Assembly (NCBI GenBank): GCA_029572935.1
Contig: JAKQHM010000056.1
Location: 1 to 64,000 of the forward strand
Length of the DNA: 64,000 nt
Reading direction: 5' to 3'
Source of the DNA: Bacteroidota bacterium
GTDB lineage: Bacteria; Bacteroidota; Bacteroidia; Chitinophagales; Saprospiraceae
Made by a program: the position numbers and the translations under genes. Below, one piece after another: positions 53,401 through 61,364 of the stretch; within the stretch, counting starts at the first letter, position 1, and each line of letters opens with the position of its first letter. The notes under the pieces were generated by a model. The model was given only the letters and a program-made list of their open reading frames with translations, was not told the DNA's origin and did no database searches.

Positions 53401-55415
53401 AGCTACTAAGTAACGGATTTGAATACAAAGTAATATCTGACAAAGTGGCTCTTTACTATGGAGAACAACCACATCCATTTGCGAAGAAGGTGACTAAGGC
53501 GAAATATGTTTCTATCCTTGAATCTGTTCTTATAGATGGTTCAATATCTTTTAAAGAAACGAGCGAGTTCTTTTACTTCGCCTTTGTACCACTTGAAGGG
53601 CTCAACAATGAATTGACAATTGACATTGGACGAAACAAATCGCTGAAAAAGGAATTTGTAAAATGGAAACTGTATAATGTCCTAAAAAACCATTTTATAA
53701 TTGATTTTACGAAATACGGTAGTGATTTAAGTCTATATAAGAAAAATCCTTCTAGTCAATGGCAAAATTGGGATAGCTTTTCTTCTTACAACTTAATCAT
53801 AAGGGGATGGGAAATACACATAAGTGTAGGAAGTCGAAACACGCTTATATCTAAAGCAACGGTTCAAAATTTCACAGTTAAAGGTTTCCCTGCTTATAAA
53901 GCATTAGTTGACGGGCATATCCAACACAAGGAAACTTTAGAACAGAATGTTGATTATCATGTTTTAGCAAGCCAAGAAATAAGGATTAATGAACAATTAA
54001 TTTCTCGTCCAGTACTTCCTAACTATTCAAACTACTTCAAGGACATTTCTACAACTTATCAAACTTTGATTAGTTACGAGTATGAAGGACTAGTTCTTTT
54101 AAAAGATGGATTTAAAGAATTGATGAGTGGCCGTGATTATTTCCCTGTAGCAAGAGATTATAATGTCATGAAGTTTAAGGATGGGCATACAAATATAAAT
54201 GCTGCAAACGGGATGAAAATGGCGGGCCCTTTTAAGGGACCAAGTATTGATTTAAAAAATCTAGAGTTCATATTCATTTACCCCAACAAGGAAAAGGTTA
54301 CAGAACTATTCTACTGCTTTAGAAATGGAAAAACAGCATATTATCCCGGTTTAGAACGCTATGTAGATATTCCAATTAGACAACCATCAAAAGAAATTGT
54401 ACTAAAATACGATTATAACAATTTTGAAAATCTCCCTGAACTCGTTAATAATCATATACAATCAGTAAAAGAACAAATGCCAAATAAAATCTTCTTTGCT
54501 ATTGTTCTACTACCAAAATCAAAAAAGGATAGTAGTGAAGGTGATGTTGAATATTACGAGTTAAAGAAAGTGCTTATTGAAAATGAAGTGCCGAGTCAAT
54601 TCATAGATGAGAGAGAAATCGGAACAAACAATTTTGTCTATTGGCTGCCAAATATTTCAATCGCAATTCAAGCAAAACTAGGTGGCGTTCCTTGGAAATT
54701 GAATAGGCAAGAAGATAAAGAACTTATTGTTGGTTTTGGGGATGCAACTGAGTCTGACCAGCGTTTTATTGGCAGCACTGTATTTTTTGATAATAGTGGA
54801 AAGTTGAAAGCTAATAACTTTTTTCAAAGAGATAACTTAGTGGCATTTAAACAAAGTTTAAAAGAATCAATCCTTAATTACATTCAAGAAAATGCACAAA
54901 GACCTGAAAGGTTAATAATTCATTATTATAAAATACCAGGAGCAAAGGAGAAGGATGCTGTTCTGTATGCATTGAAAGATATTGGACTTGACATTCCTTA
55001 TGTTATTGTGACAATTAATGATACTAAAGCAAAGGATTTTATTGCGTTTGATGAAAGTTATGGAAATGGCATGCCCATGAGTGGATTAGCTTGGCGAATT
55101 TCCCAAGAAGAATTCATCCTATTTAACAATACACGTTATGAAGAATGGCCACGTTCAGGAAAACCTGCAAAGCAAGAATACCCTATCAAATTGAAAATTT
55201 GGTTTTCTAATATTCATCATCGTTCAGAACCAAATATCCAAAAAGTAATTGGTCAAGTATTCGAATTTTCAAGAATGTATTGGAAATCTATCCATCAACA
55301 AAGTAAACCAGTAACCGCCACTTATCCTGAAATGATAGCCAAATATGGCAGCCAATTTCCAGATTACTCTATTCCTAAAAACCAGCTTACTCAAAATACA
55401 CCATGGTTCATATGA
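53397..55415 (+). CDS. Prokaryotic Argonaute (long-B-like, PIWI apparently inactive)
   Basis: This is a 672-residue Argonaute. Residues 1-340 form the N-terminal/linker half; no clear PAZ could be assigned. The MID domain (about 360-430) has candidate 5'-phosphate pocket residues Tyr386/Tyr387, Lys390 (YYELK), Gln401 (PSQF) and Lys427 (AKLGG). The PIWI domain follows (about 430-672): QAKLGGVPWKL, IVGFGDATES, LIIHYYK and the final PVTATYPEMIAKYG. The first catalytic Asp (GxD) reads Gly448 and the third, in HRDG of active proteins, reads Tyr511, so slicing is unlikely. This fits guide-binding, effector-recruiting long-B Argonautes. ATGA overlaps join it to the restriction gene before and the SIR2 gene after. 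Confidence 0.85.
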   Translation: MKLLSNGFEYKVISDKVALYYGEQPHPFAKKVTKAKYVSILESVLIDGSISFKETSEFFYFAFVPLEGLNNELTIDIGRNKSLKKEFVKWKLYNVLKNHFIIDFTKYGSDLSLYKKNPSSQWQNWDSFSSYNLIIRGWEIHISVGSRNTLISKATVQNFTVKGFPAYKALVDGHIQHKETLEQNVDYHVLASQEIRINEQLISRPVLPNYSNYFKDISTTYQTLISYEYEGLVLLKDGFKELMSGRDYFPVARDYNVMKFKDGHTNINAANGMKMAGPFKGPSIDLKNLEFIFIYPNKEKVTELFYCFRNGKTAYYPGLERYVDIPIRQPSKEIVLKYDYNNFENLPELVNNHIQSVKEQMPNKIFFAIVLLPKSKKDSSEGDVEYYELKKVLIENEVPSQFIDEREIGTNNFVYWLPNISIAIQAKLGGVPWKLNRQEDKELIVGFGDATESDQRFIGSTVFFDNSGKLKANNFFQRDNLVAFKQSLKESILNYIQENAQRPERLIIHYYKIPGAKEKDAVLYALKDIGLDIPYVIVTINDTKAKDFIAFDESYGNGMPMSGLAWRISQEEFILFNNTRYEEWPRSGKPAKQEYPIKLKIWFSNIHHRSEPNIQKVIGQVFEFSRMYWKSIHQQSKPVTATYPEMIAKYGSQFPDYSIPKNQLTQNTPWFI

Positions 55416-56731
55416 CGTTAATTACTGACATATTGAATGCACAAAATGTGATTGGTAGGTCATTGTTCCTTTTTGGTGCGGGTGCAACAAAGGATGCTGA
55501 ATGCTTGATTTCTAGTGAAATGCTCGATGATATTCAAAAAATGGAATTGAGTAGTCCTGAAAAAGAAGCTCTCGACTTCCTTCTTTCAGCCTTACATTAT
55601 CACTCTAGTTGGAAGAACATAAAAGAACGCAAAAAGCCTAATGAAAGAAATGGTCATCAACCTAATATTGAAGATTTGATGCTACTCATTAGAAGAATTA
55701 TTCATAGAGACTCTTATTTACCTTATCCAATAACAGGCAGTTGGGCTGATAAAATAAACTTTCTCGAAATTGCTTGGAAAGATTTGAATAGAACATGGAC
55801 TCCTCAAGAATCCAAAACCTTGTTTGACAATCTTGAAGAAAAATTAACTGAACGACTTTCTAAATGGCTCAATATGGGGGCAGAAAATACAGATTATTTA
55901 AAACCAATAAGCGAATATTTAAAAAACACAGAAGACCGCAGCTCAATTTTGGAGTTTTTTACACTGAATTACGATTTGGTTTTTGAAAAGCATTTTAATA
56001 GTTCTGATGAAACCCTTTTAAATACAGGCTTTAATAATGGCTTTTTTGATGGATTCATAGATAATTCAACCAGTTCTTCCTTCCGAATCAATTATTATAA
56101 ACTTCATGGCTCAATTAATTGGGAAAAGGAAGAAACAGGAAAAATAAAAGAGTCCTTTTATTATAAGGACGAAAATCAAGTGTTCAATCGAAACAGAAGT
56201 GATTCTCCCGAAATGAGCGTTGAAGAATTTTTAAGTATTCCGCTTAATAAAGCACACATAATATTCGGACAAGGTGGTAAGTTTTTAACCGTTGACCCTT
56301 TTATTTCCTTGTTGTATCACTTTAAACAACAACTTAGTCAAAAGCAGATTTACTTCGTAATAGGATATAGTTTTTTTGACCCATATATAAACAATATGCT
56401 TTTAGAAGGATTAAGTGATGACCGAATCAATTCAAGATTGATGGTTGTTGTTAATCCCCAATTCAGTCAAGAATTTTTAAACACCCAAGAACGACAAAGC
56501 GAAGACTGGGAAGATATACTTAAAAACCGCTTTATTGACCATGTTCAGAACATTCAAAAGAGCACCTATTTGTCAGATTTGCCTAATTTCAATTTATTGG
56601 AAGTTTCACCTCAAAAGATTAAGATAATACCAAAGAGAACAAGTGAATTTTTCAATGAGTATTTTTCAGGTGGCAAAGGCTTGTCGGCTCTATTTGAAGA
56701 ATTAAGAACAAAAGAAGAAAATATATTTTAA
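55412..56731 (+). CDS. SIR2-domain effector of the Argonaute system
   Basis: This 439-residue protein has a SIR2-like NAD-binding domain: the nucleotide loop FLFGAGATKDAE (22-26), Asn186 in FTLNYDLVFEKHF, His232 in YKLHGSINW, and the late VIGYSFFDPYINNML. In Argonaute-linked and other defence systems this domain hydrolyses NAD+ and kills or stalls the infected cell. The candidate catalytic Asn and His are present. No APAZ domain is visible, unlike the SIR2-APAZ partner of short Argonautes, which supports a long-B type pairing. The ATG at 55412 overlaps the Argonaute stop (ATGA); an in-frame ATG nine bases earlier is also possible. Last gene of the four-gene operon. Confidence 0.86.
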   Translation: MTLITDILNAQNVIGRSLFLFGAGATKDAECLISSEMLDDIQKMELSSPEKEALDFLLSALHYHSSWKNIKERKKPNERNGHQPNIEDLMLLIRRIIHRDSYLPYPITGSWADKINFLEIAWKDLNRTWTPQESKTLFDNLEEKLTERLSKWLNMGAENTDYLKPISEYLKNTEDRSSILEFFTLNYDLVFEKHFNSSDETLLNTGFNNGFFDGFIDNSTSSSFRINYYKLHGSINWEKEETGKIKESFYYKDENQVFNRNRSDSPEMSVEEFLSIPLNKAHIIFGQGGKFLTVDPFISLLYHFKQQLSQKQIYFVIGYSFFDPYINNMLLEGLSDDRINSRLMVVVNPQFSQEFLNTQERQSEDWEDILKNRFIDHVQNIQKSTYLSDLPNFNLLEVSPQKIKIIPKRTSEFFNEYFSGGKGLSALFEELRTKEENIF

Positions 56732-56880
56732 AGTGTTTGAATTATGCCAACCCTTCATAGCCACACATATTGCCAAGCCGCACAGCCAACGCTCAAACCC
56801 AAGCTTGGCAAAGAGTGTGTCTGTCCCAACGCACGACCAAAACGACCGAGAAACCAACGGACGAAAAAGAACTCCGAAAC

Positions 56881-57012
56881 GATAACAGCGGTTTTGCAAA
56901 AAAGCGGGTTCAGTGGTAAATTGAACATTCTGCATCGCATCAACTTTTGTTGTGTATTGATAGTTTTGTGCTCCGAAATCCCTCACGAACGCCATGCGCA
57001 GAAACGTTAGCG
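56881..57012 (+). repeat. attC-like imperfect palindrome 2
   Basis: A 132-base element begins GATAACAGC and ends GCGCAGAAACGTTAGCG. Inner blocks GCGGGTTCAGTGGTAAAT and TATTGATAGTTTTGTGCT correspond to those of palindrome 1 at similar positions, while the rest differs, as expected for related recombination sites. It lies between the SIR2 gene and the membrane-anchored protein gene. The preceding 150 bases (56732-56880) contain no gene. Confidence 0.55.
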
Positions 57013-57066
57013 CTAATGCCTTTCACTATTGAGATAAGAAGTAATCTTGGTAAAAAAACCAACTAT

Positions 57067-58224
57067 ATGAAAAATAAAATAATAATTGTAGCAATCGCGG
57101 GTATCCTAACAACAGGGATATTCATTTTCTTAAACTCTCGAAGGGAAAATAATGAACCCGACTTGGAATTTGAAACAGTAATTGTTGATTCTGACTCAAT
57201 GTACAATACTAAAAATACTTTGCTTTTTGATTTTGAAAAAGCAACATTTCTACCAAATACAAGTAATAGGTTAGATTCCTTTCGAATTGAACTTAATAGT
57301 CTTCCAGCATATAGGTACAGCCAGATTGAAGAAGCCATGGCAGTTAGTGATGATCGATTTACCGCACAAAGGTATTGGTCATATGCGATCGACCAAAATA
57401 TGAATATACAACTTGCAATGGGGAAATTAGATACCGTTAACAATCGAGGTCTTATCTATTCAGGAATTCTATTTAGTGATGATAACTTTGATGTAGTCCC
57501 AGCAAGGCCTAATCTATTTACTCGGTTAATTACGTCTAAATCGCAACAAGAGAAGGCATGGAGAAAGTTGCTAAAAGACTGTATGAAAACAGAACAGGAC
57601 AAACGCCAAAGCTATTTTGGTGTGTCTTCCTTTTCCATAGGTACACTAATTTCAAAAAGGACGCTCAAGCCTACTGCGATATTAAAGGATATATTATTAA
57701 GTAACCCAGCGGAATATGATAAGCTAATTACTCCACAACCTAAAGGTAGTTGCAGTCAAACAATTACTACAGGAACGGAGTTCAGCAGTGCGTTTGCTGC
57801 AGTTTCTTCGCTTGCCGACGCAGAATTAACAGCTGAAATAATTCGAGCTAAAAAGACGTCAGTAGTTCCCGGTAGATACCACAATACTTTCCTTCTAGTA
57901 CCTGCACTTAAGAAACTGTTAAAAAATACTACCAATAAGGATCTTCTTGAATACAAAGAACTTCTTTATTCTGGAGAAAACTATATCATTCTTAGCACAA
58001 AGACTATCGGTGGATATGAAGCGGATATTGAGCTAAATTCGACAACAAGTCCGGAACTAAAATTAAAGCTTGATGAAGGAATAGTTTACAAAATAGACTC
58101 CGCTGGGATTGAATTAAAATACAAAAAAGTATCCGAGAACAAGATACGCGCGAGCAGCTCAGAACTTTTTGTTCCGTTCGGTGAATACGGAAAACTTAAG
58201 GAAAAGAAAACAGGTGGAAACTAA
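57067..58224 (+). CDS. Membrane-anchored protein of unknown function
   Basis: This 385-residue protein starts with one hydrophobic segment (KIIIVAIAGILTTGIFIFL, residues 4-22), probably a signal anchor, followed by a long soluble part. No catalytic motif or known domain was recognised. Acidic and Ser/Thr-rich stretches alternate (DLEFETVIVDSDSMYNTKN; TTGTEFSSAFAAVSSLADAE). A longer open frame begins in palindrome 2, but the ATG at 57067 starts just before the anchor. Composition is AT-rich like the island. It sits alone between palindrome 2 and the large hairpin, a cassette-like position. Confidence 0.7.
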   Translation: MKNKIIIVAIAGILTTGIFIFLNSRRENNEPDLEFETVIVDSDSMYNTKNTLLFDFEKATFLPNTSNRLDSFRIELNSLPAYRYSQIEEAMAVSDDRFTAQRYWSYAIDQNMNIQLAMGKLDTVNNRGLIYSGILFSDDNFDVVPARPNLFTRLITSKSQQEKAWRKLLKDCMKTEQDKRQSYFGVSSFSIGTLISKRTLKPTAILKDILLSNPAEYDKLITPQPKGSCSQTITTGTEFSSAFAAVSSLADAELTAEIIRAKKTSVVPGRYHNTFLLVPALKKLLKNTTNKDLLEYKELLYSGENYIILSTKTIGGYEADIELNSTTSPELKLKLDEGIVYKIDSAGIELKYKKVSENKIRASSSELFVPFGEYGKLKEKKTGGN

Positions 58225-58652
58225 TCACAATACAGGACATGGGCAGTGGCGCAAACAATTAAGTTTGAACGCAGTGCAGAATTAAAATATCTGAATACCC
58301 GCGATTGCGGGTGCTGGAAATTTAATTCTGCATTGCGTTTCAAAACACTGCGTGCCCCATGCCACCTACTTTGGGTGAATGGCCACTCTGTTGGCGGGTT
58401 GAACAGCTTGTGTCGACTTCAGCGCCAGAATCCCATAGATACGATTTCGTTTTGTCTGTAGGTATTTAATGTTTGTTTCCTGAGGCATTTTACTAGTCGT
58501 ATTTTCGTTTATTTGTTTTATCTCCTCCTTAATTAGTCTTTTACTGGCTTATCCGGATTTTTATCTCAAGTGTATCCGTCCTAGCAACTACTTATAGGTT
58601 TTGAGGTCGCCATTTTTGAGGCAGAAGGACATCCAGCAGCCCGTAGATTCGT
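58225..58652. other. Gap with large hairpin after the membrane-anchored gene
   Basis: No protein gene is supported in these 428 bases. The left half is a nested hairpin (58268-58339) flanked by CATGGG-GCAGTG type inverted blocks, and GTTGGCGGG at 58390 resembles the right ends of the attC-like sites. A 71-codon frame (58246-58461) runs straight through this structure and is rejected. The remaining 190 bases show nothing. Confidence 0.5.
58268..58339. repeat. Nested hairpin (19-bp outer stem, 6-bp inner stem)
   Basis: The outer arms (58268-58286 and 58321-58339) are complementary at 18 of 19 bases, the exception being a G-T pair. Inside, ACCCGC and GCGGGT (58297-58312) pair around GATT. No T tract follows on either side, so it is not a normal terminator. 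Confidence 0.85.
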
Positions 58653-58859
58653 TTAATCGATGTTATTTTTTTCAATTCCAGCTTGCTTAATTATGGCAAG
58701 AAAAGTACCTTTTTTCATATCCTTACCTCCATGCACAGGAACTATAACTGTTTTATTGGTATTAGGGTTGTGGAACAATTGGTGAGAGCCTTTGGATCGT
58801 TTAAAAATAAATCCGTTATCTTCTAAAATCTTAATCAGGTGCTTGGGGCTTTGGTTCAT
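58653..58859 (-). CDS. hicA: HicA-family toxin (mRNA interferase)
   Basis: This 68-residue protein has the HicA double-stranded RNA-binding fold with the catalytic His in SKGSHQLFHN (about residue 25) and GGKDMKKGTFLAIIKQAGI at the end. HicA toxins cleave mRNA and are neutralised by HicB. Its ATG overlaps the stop of the upstream hicB by 4 bases, so the antitoxin gene is read first, the reverse of the E. coli order but common elsewhere. Confidence 0.92.
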   Translation of the reverse strand: MNQSPKHLIKILEDNGFIFKRSKGSHQLFHNPNTNKTVIVPVHGGKDMKKGTFLAIIKQAGIEKNNID

Positions 58860-59080
58860 ACAGTTTCCAGGTTTATAGAGTATTCCAGCGTATTGCTGTC
58901 ATCGGGAATATCTTCACCTCTCTCCTGTAGTTCAAGAATATAAAGTTCAATAGCTTCTTTCGCCATTGCAATAGCTTCGTCCACATCTTCGCCATATGTA
59001 ATACAGCCAGGCAATGCTGGCACAGAAACAGTAAAGCCTCCTTCGGCTTCTTTGTGTAAAAGAATCTTGTATGTGTACAT
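58856..59080 (-). CDS. hicB: HicB-family antitoxin
   Basis: This 74-residue partial-RNase-H fold antitoxin shows the HicB core EAEGGFTVSVPALPGCITYGEDVDEAI, followed by AKEAIELYILELQERGEDIP. There is no C-terminal DNA-binding domain, so an independent regulator (the XRE-like neighbour) might control the pair. The ATG at 59080 is chosen over a TTG four codons upstream. Confidence 0.92.
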   Translation of the reverse strand: MYTYKILLHKEAEGGFTVSVPALPGCITYGEDVDEAIAMAKEAIELYILELQERGEDIPDDSNTLEYSINLETV

Positions 59081-59129
59081 GTTATTTAGCAATTAAAGTG
59101 CACAATATATCCCACATCCGATTATTGGT

Positions 59130-59447
59130 TCATGCCAAATCAATCAACTTGAATAAGGCTTGTTGTTCAAATGAGCCAAGTGTATACATTGTTTTAATTT
59201 TTTCCATTAAGGGTAAATTAAGTTCTTGTTCTAAATCGTTTGAGTGAAAGAACTGTGCAATATTTACCTCAAAAAACGAAACCAGTTTTCCTATCGCGGA
59301 AATCGCAGGCACTACCTTACCGCATACTATATGACTGTAAGTTACTTTTGACAGGCTTAAATCAACACAATCTTCCTTTTGACAAAACTGCACTACTTCG
59401 CTTAAGCGCCTGATTTTCTTATCTATTACCTCTATTGTCGGGACCAT
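59130..59447 (-). CDS. XRE-like DNA-binding protein
   Basis: This 105-residue protein carries a divergent helix-turn-helix of the XRE type: DLSLSKVTYSHIVCGKVVPAISAIGKLVSFFEVNIAQFF follows the Ser-x-I-x-x-G-x-x-x-P pattern of HTH_3 domains. The C-terminal 25 residues (LMEKIKTMYTLGSFEQQALFKLIDLA) are helical and may mediate dimer formation. It lies 49 bases upstream of hicB on the same strand and may regulate hicBA, though it could be an unrelated island regulator. Confidence 0.65.
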   Translation of the reverse strand: MVPTIEVIDKKIRRLSEVVQFCQKEDCVDLSLSKVTYSHIVCGKVVPAISAIGKLVSFFEVNIAQFFHSNDLEQELNLPLMEKIKTMYTLGSFEQQALFKLIDLA

Positions 59448-59747
59448 AATGAATCAAATAATACAGCTAAGTTAATAAAATAGTCATTTTACACCTTTCC
59501 AAAATAATCCCAAAATGGTCATTAGAAATCATGATGCGTGGTATAATTGGAATTTAAACCGGGGTCCGCGTAAAAGATTTGTCCGGAGGTGAAATAGATT
59601 TGAATGGTGGACAAATTTCTGGAAGAGCCTAGCAATTTTAGATATTTATACACAGAATAGCTGACTCATTGGAATTAAAAATATTCACGAATATGGAAAG
59701 TCTCAATCCGGGCTCAAATCAGTTGAAAAGAAAGATCAAAGTAAAAC
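59448..59747. other. Gap at the right edge of the island
   Basis: Three hundred bases without a gene. The only structure seen is an inverted repeat TTTGTCC/GGACAAA with a 24-base spacer (about 59579-59616). GC content rises again beyond it. Confidence 0.45.
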
Positions 59748-61364
59748 TTACTTGTTGACCTGATCCACTTTCAGGCGATCGTTGGCGTTGGCCAGCTCCC
59801 AGGCCAGGTAAAAGATATGGCGGGCGATTTTTTCCGTTTTGTCAAACAGAATCTTGTCAGCATCGTCCGTGATGCGGTGATAATCCTCGTGCACTCCACT
59901 GAAAAAGAAAATGGCGGGTATTCCCTTTTCTGCAAAGTTGTAGTGATCAGAACGATAATAATACCGGTTGGGATCGTTTTCGGAATTGTAGGTATAATCC
60001 AGAGTCAATCCGGACCTTCCCAGATTCACGTCTTCGTGTATGCGGTGTAAGTCTTTGGACAACCTGTCGGAGCCAATGACGTAAATGTAATCGGTCTTGT
60101 CCTTATACTTGGCGTCGGTACGCCCCACCATGTCCACATTGATGTTGACCACGGTATTTTCAAGCGGAAAGACAGGATCGTTGACATAATACATACTGCC
60201 CAGCAGGCCTTTTTCCTCACCTGTGACGAGCATACAGAGTACCGATCTTCTGGGACCCAGTCCCGACGTCTTTGCTGCCTGAAGAGCCTTGGCAATGAGG
60301 ATCACGCTGCTCGTGCCGGAGGCATTGTCGTCCGCTCCATTGAATACTTCTTTGCCTTTCATCCCGATGTGGTCATAATGCGCGGTGACCACCACGACTT
60401 CGTCTTTTTTATCGGTACCTTCTATGTAGCCCAGCACATTTCTGCCCCGCACCTGATTGCCATCCCTGACCTGTTCTGCCGATATTTTTCTTTTGACCAG
60501 AACACTTTTGGGTTTGCCCTTTGCTTTTATTTTATCTCTGGCCTGTATCACCTTCTTGGTATAGCTACCCAGCAATTTGGAGACCAGGGTACTGGACAAA
60601 TAAATGGAATTGGCCTGAGGTCGTTGGGATTCCTCTTCCTTTGCCAACAGGACGGAGGGACTGAGAATGTCCATCCTTTTGGCATCTGCCAGTTCTTTGA
60701 ATTTGTCTTCGACAATGAGTACCAGTTTCACGCCATGCTTGTGCGCAGCCTGCAATTTGAGCTGGATGTCACTGCTCCATGCAGATAGTTCTTTCTTGCC
60801 GGTGATGTGACTGTTGCCATTTTTTCCTACGGGCTCTCCTTTGTAGATCAATATGACCTTTCCGGTGACATCCTGATTTTTATAATCGCTGTAGGCAGGG
60901 TCATCGATCCCGTACCCAAGAAAAAGAACCTCTTCAGTTTCCAGATTCAGATTCTGGTTGTCCCTGGCGAGGCTGACGTAATCCCATAAATTGCGAAATT
61001 CAAAATCATCTATTTTGAAATTCATTTTTTTCCAGTAGATCCATTTGAAACTCACGTTTTGAAAATGGTCTTTCATGCCCGGAGGAGGACTGACCTGAAA
61101 GGAACGAAAACGGGATGCAATGTATTCCGCAGCGCTGTCATTGCCGGATGATCCCAACTCCCTTCCCTTGCAGGAATCGGAAGCCAGGTAATACAAGATC
61201 TCCTTGAGCTCATCGCGTTGGATCTGTTCCGCTATTTTGGTGGCGGGATCTGTCAGTCTGGGACCGTACTGTGGGGTGGTGACCCCACTGAAATATTTTT
61301 CCTGAGCCTGAAGATAGCTTCCCGAAAGCAGCAGAAAGGCCAATAGAAATCTCAATATTTTCAC
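59748..61364 (-). CDS. M28-family zinc aminopeptidase
   Basis: This is a 538-residue secreted or periplasmic metallopeptidase. Signal peptide (cleavage near YLQAQ), an N-terminal region with a PA-like insert (about 150-300), then the M28 core: HYDHIGMKG (first His ligand), NGADDNASGTSS (bridging Asp), TGEEKGLLGS (Glu-Glu), NVDMVGRTD (Asp) and RSDHYNFAEKGIPA (last His). These five ligands are complete for two zinc ions. M28 enzymes remove N-terminal residues from peptides. The start is GTG, overlapping the rpiB stop by 4 bases. Confidence 0.92.
   Translation of the reverse strand: MKILRFLLAFLLLSGSYLQAQEKYFSGVTTPQYGPRLTDPATKIAEQIQRDELKEILYYLASDSCKGRELGSSGNDSAAEYIASRFRSFQVSPPPGMKDHFQNVSFKWIYWKKMNFKIDDFEFRNLWDYVSLARDNQNLNLETEEVLFLGYGIDDPAYSDYKNQDVTGKVILIYKGEPVGKNGNSHITGKKELSAWSSDIQLKLQAAHKHGVKLVLIVEDKFKELADAKRMDILSPSVLLAKEEESQRPQANSIYLSSTLVSKLLGSYTKKVIQARDKIKAKGKPKSVLVKRKISAEQVRDGNQVRGRNVLGYIEGTDKKDEVVVVTAHYDHIGMKGKEVFNGADDNASGTSSVILIAKALQAAKTSGLGPRRSVLCMLVTGEEKGLLGSMYYVNDPVFPLENTVVNINVDMVGRTDAKYKDKTDYIYVIGSDRLSKDLHRIHEDVNLGRSGLTLDYTYNSENDPNRYYYRSDHYNFAEKGIPAIFFFSGVHEDYHRITDDADKILFDKTEKIARHIFYLAWELANANDRLKVDQVNK

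Noticed and set aside
53397..55415. Short-type (SPARTA/SPARSA) Argonaute
   Set aside because: The protein has about 340 residues ahead of MID-PIWI, and the SIR2 partner has no visible APAZ; short Argonautes consist of MID-PIWI only with an APAZ partner.
47974..57012. CRISPR array
   Set aside because: The repeated elements are only two, 8.9 kb apart, 132 bases long and palindromic throughout; there are no spacers or cas genes.
58246..58461. 71-codon frame after the membrane-anchored protein
   Set aside because: It passes straight through the nested 19-bp hairpin; both arms would have to be coding, and no family is seen.
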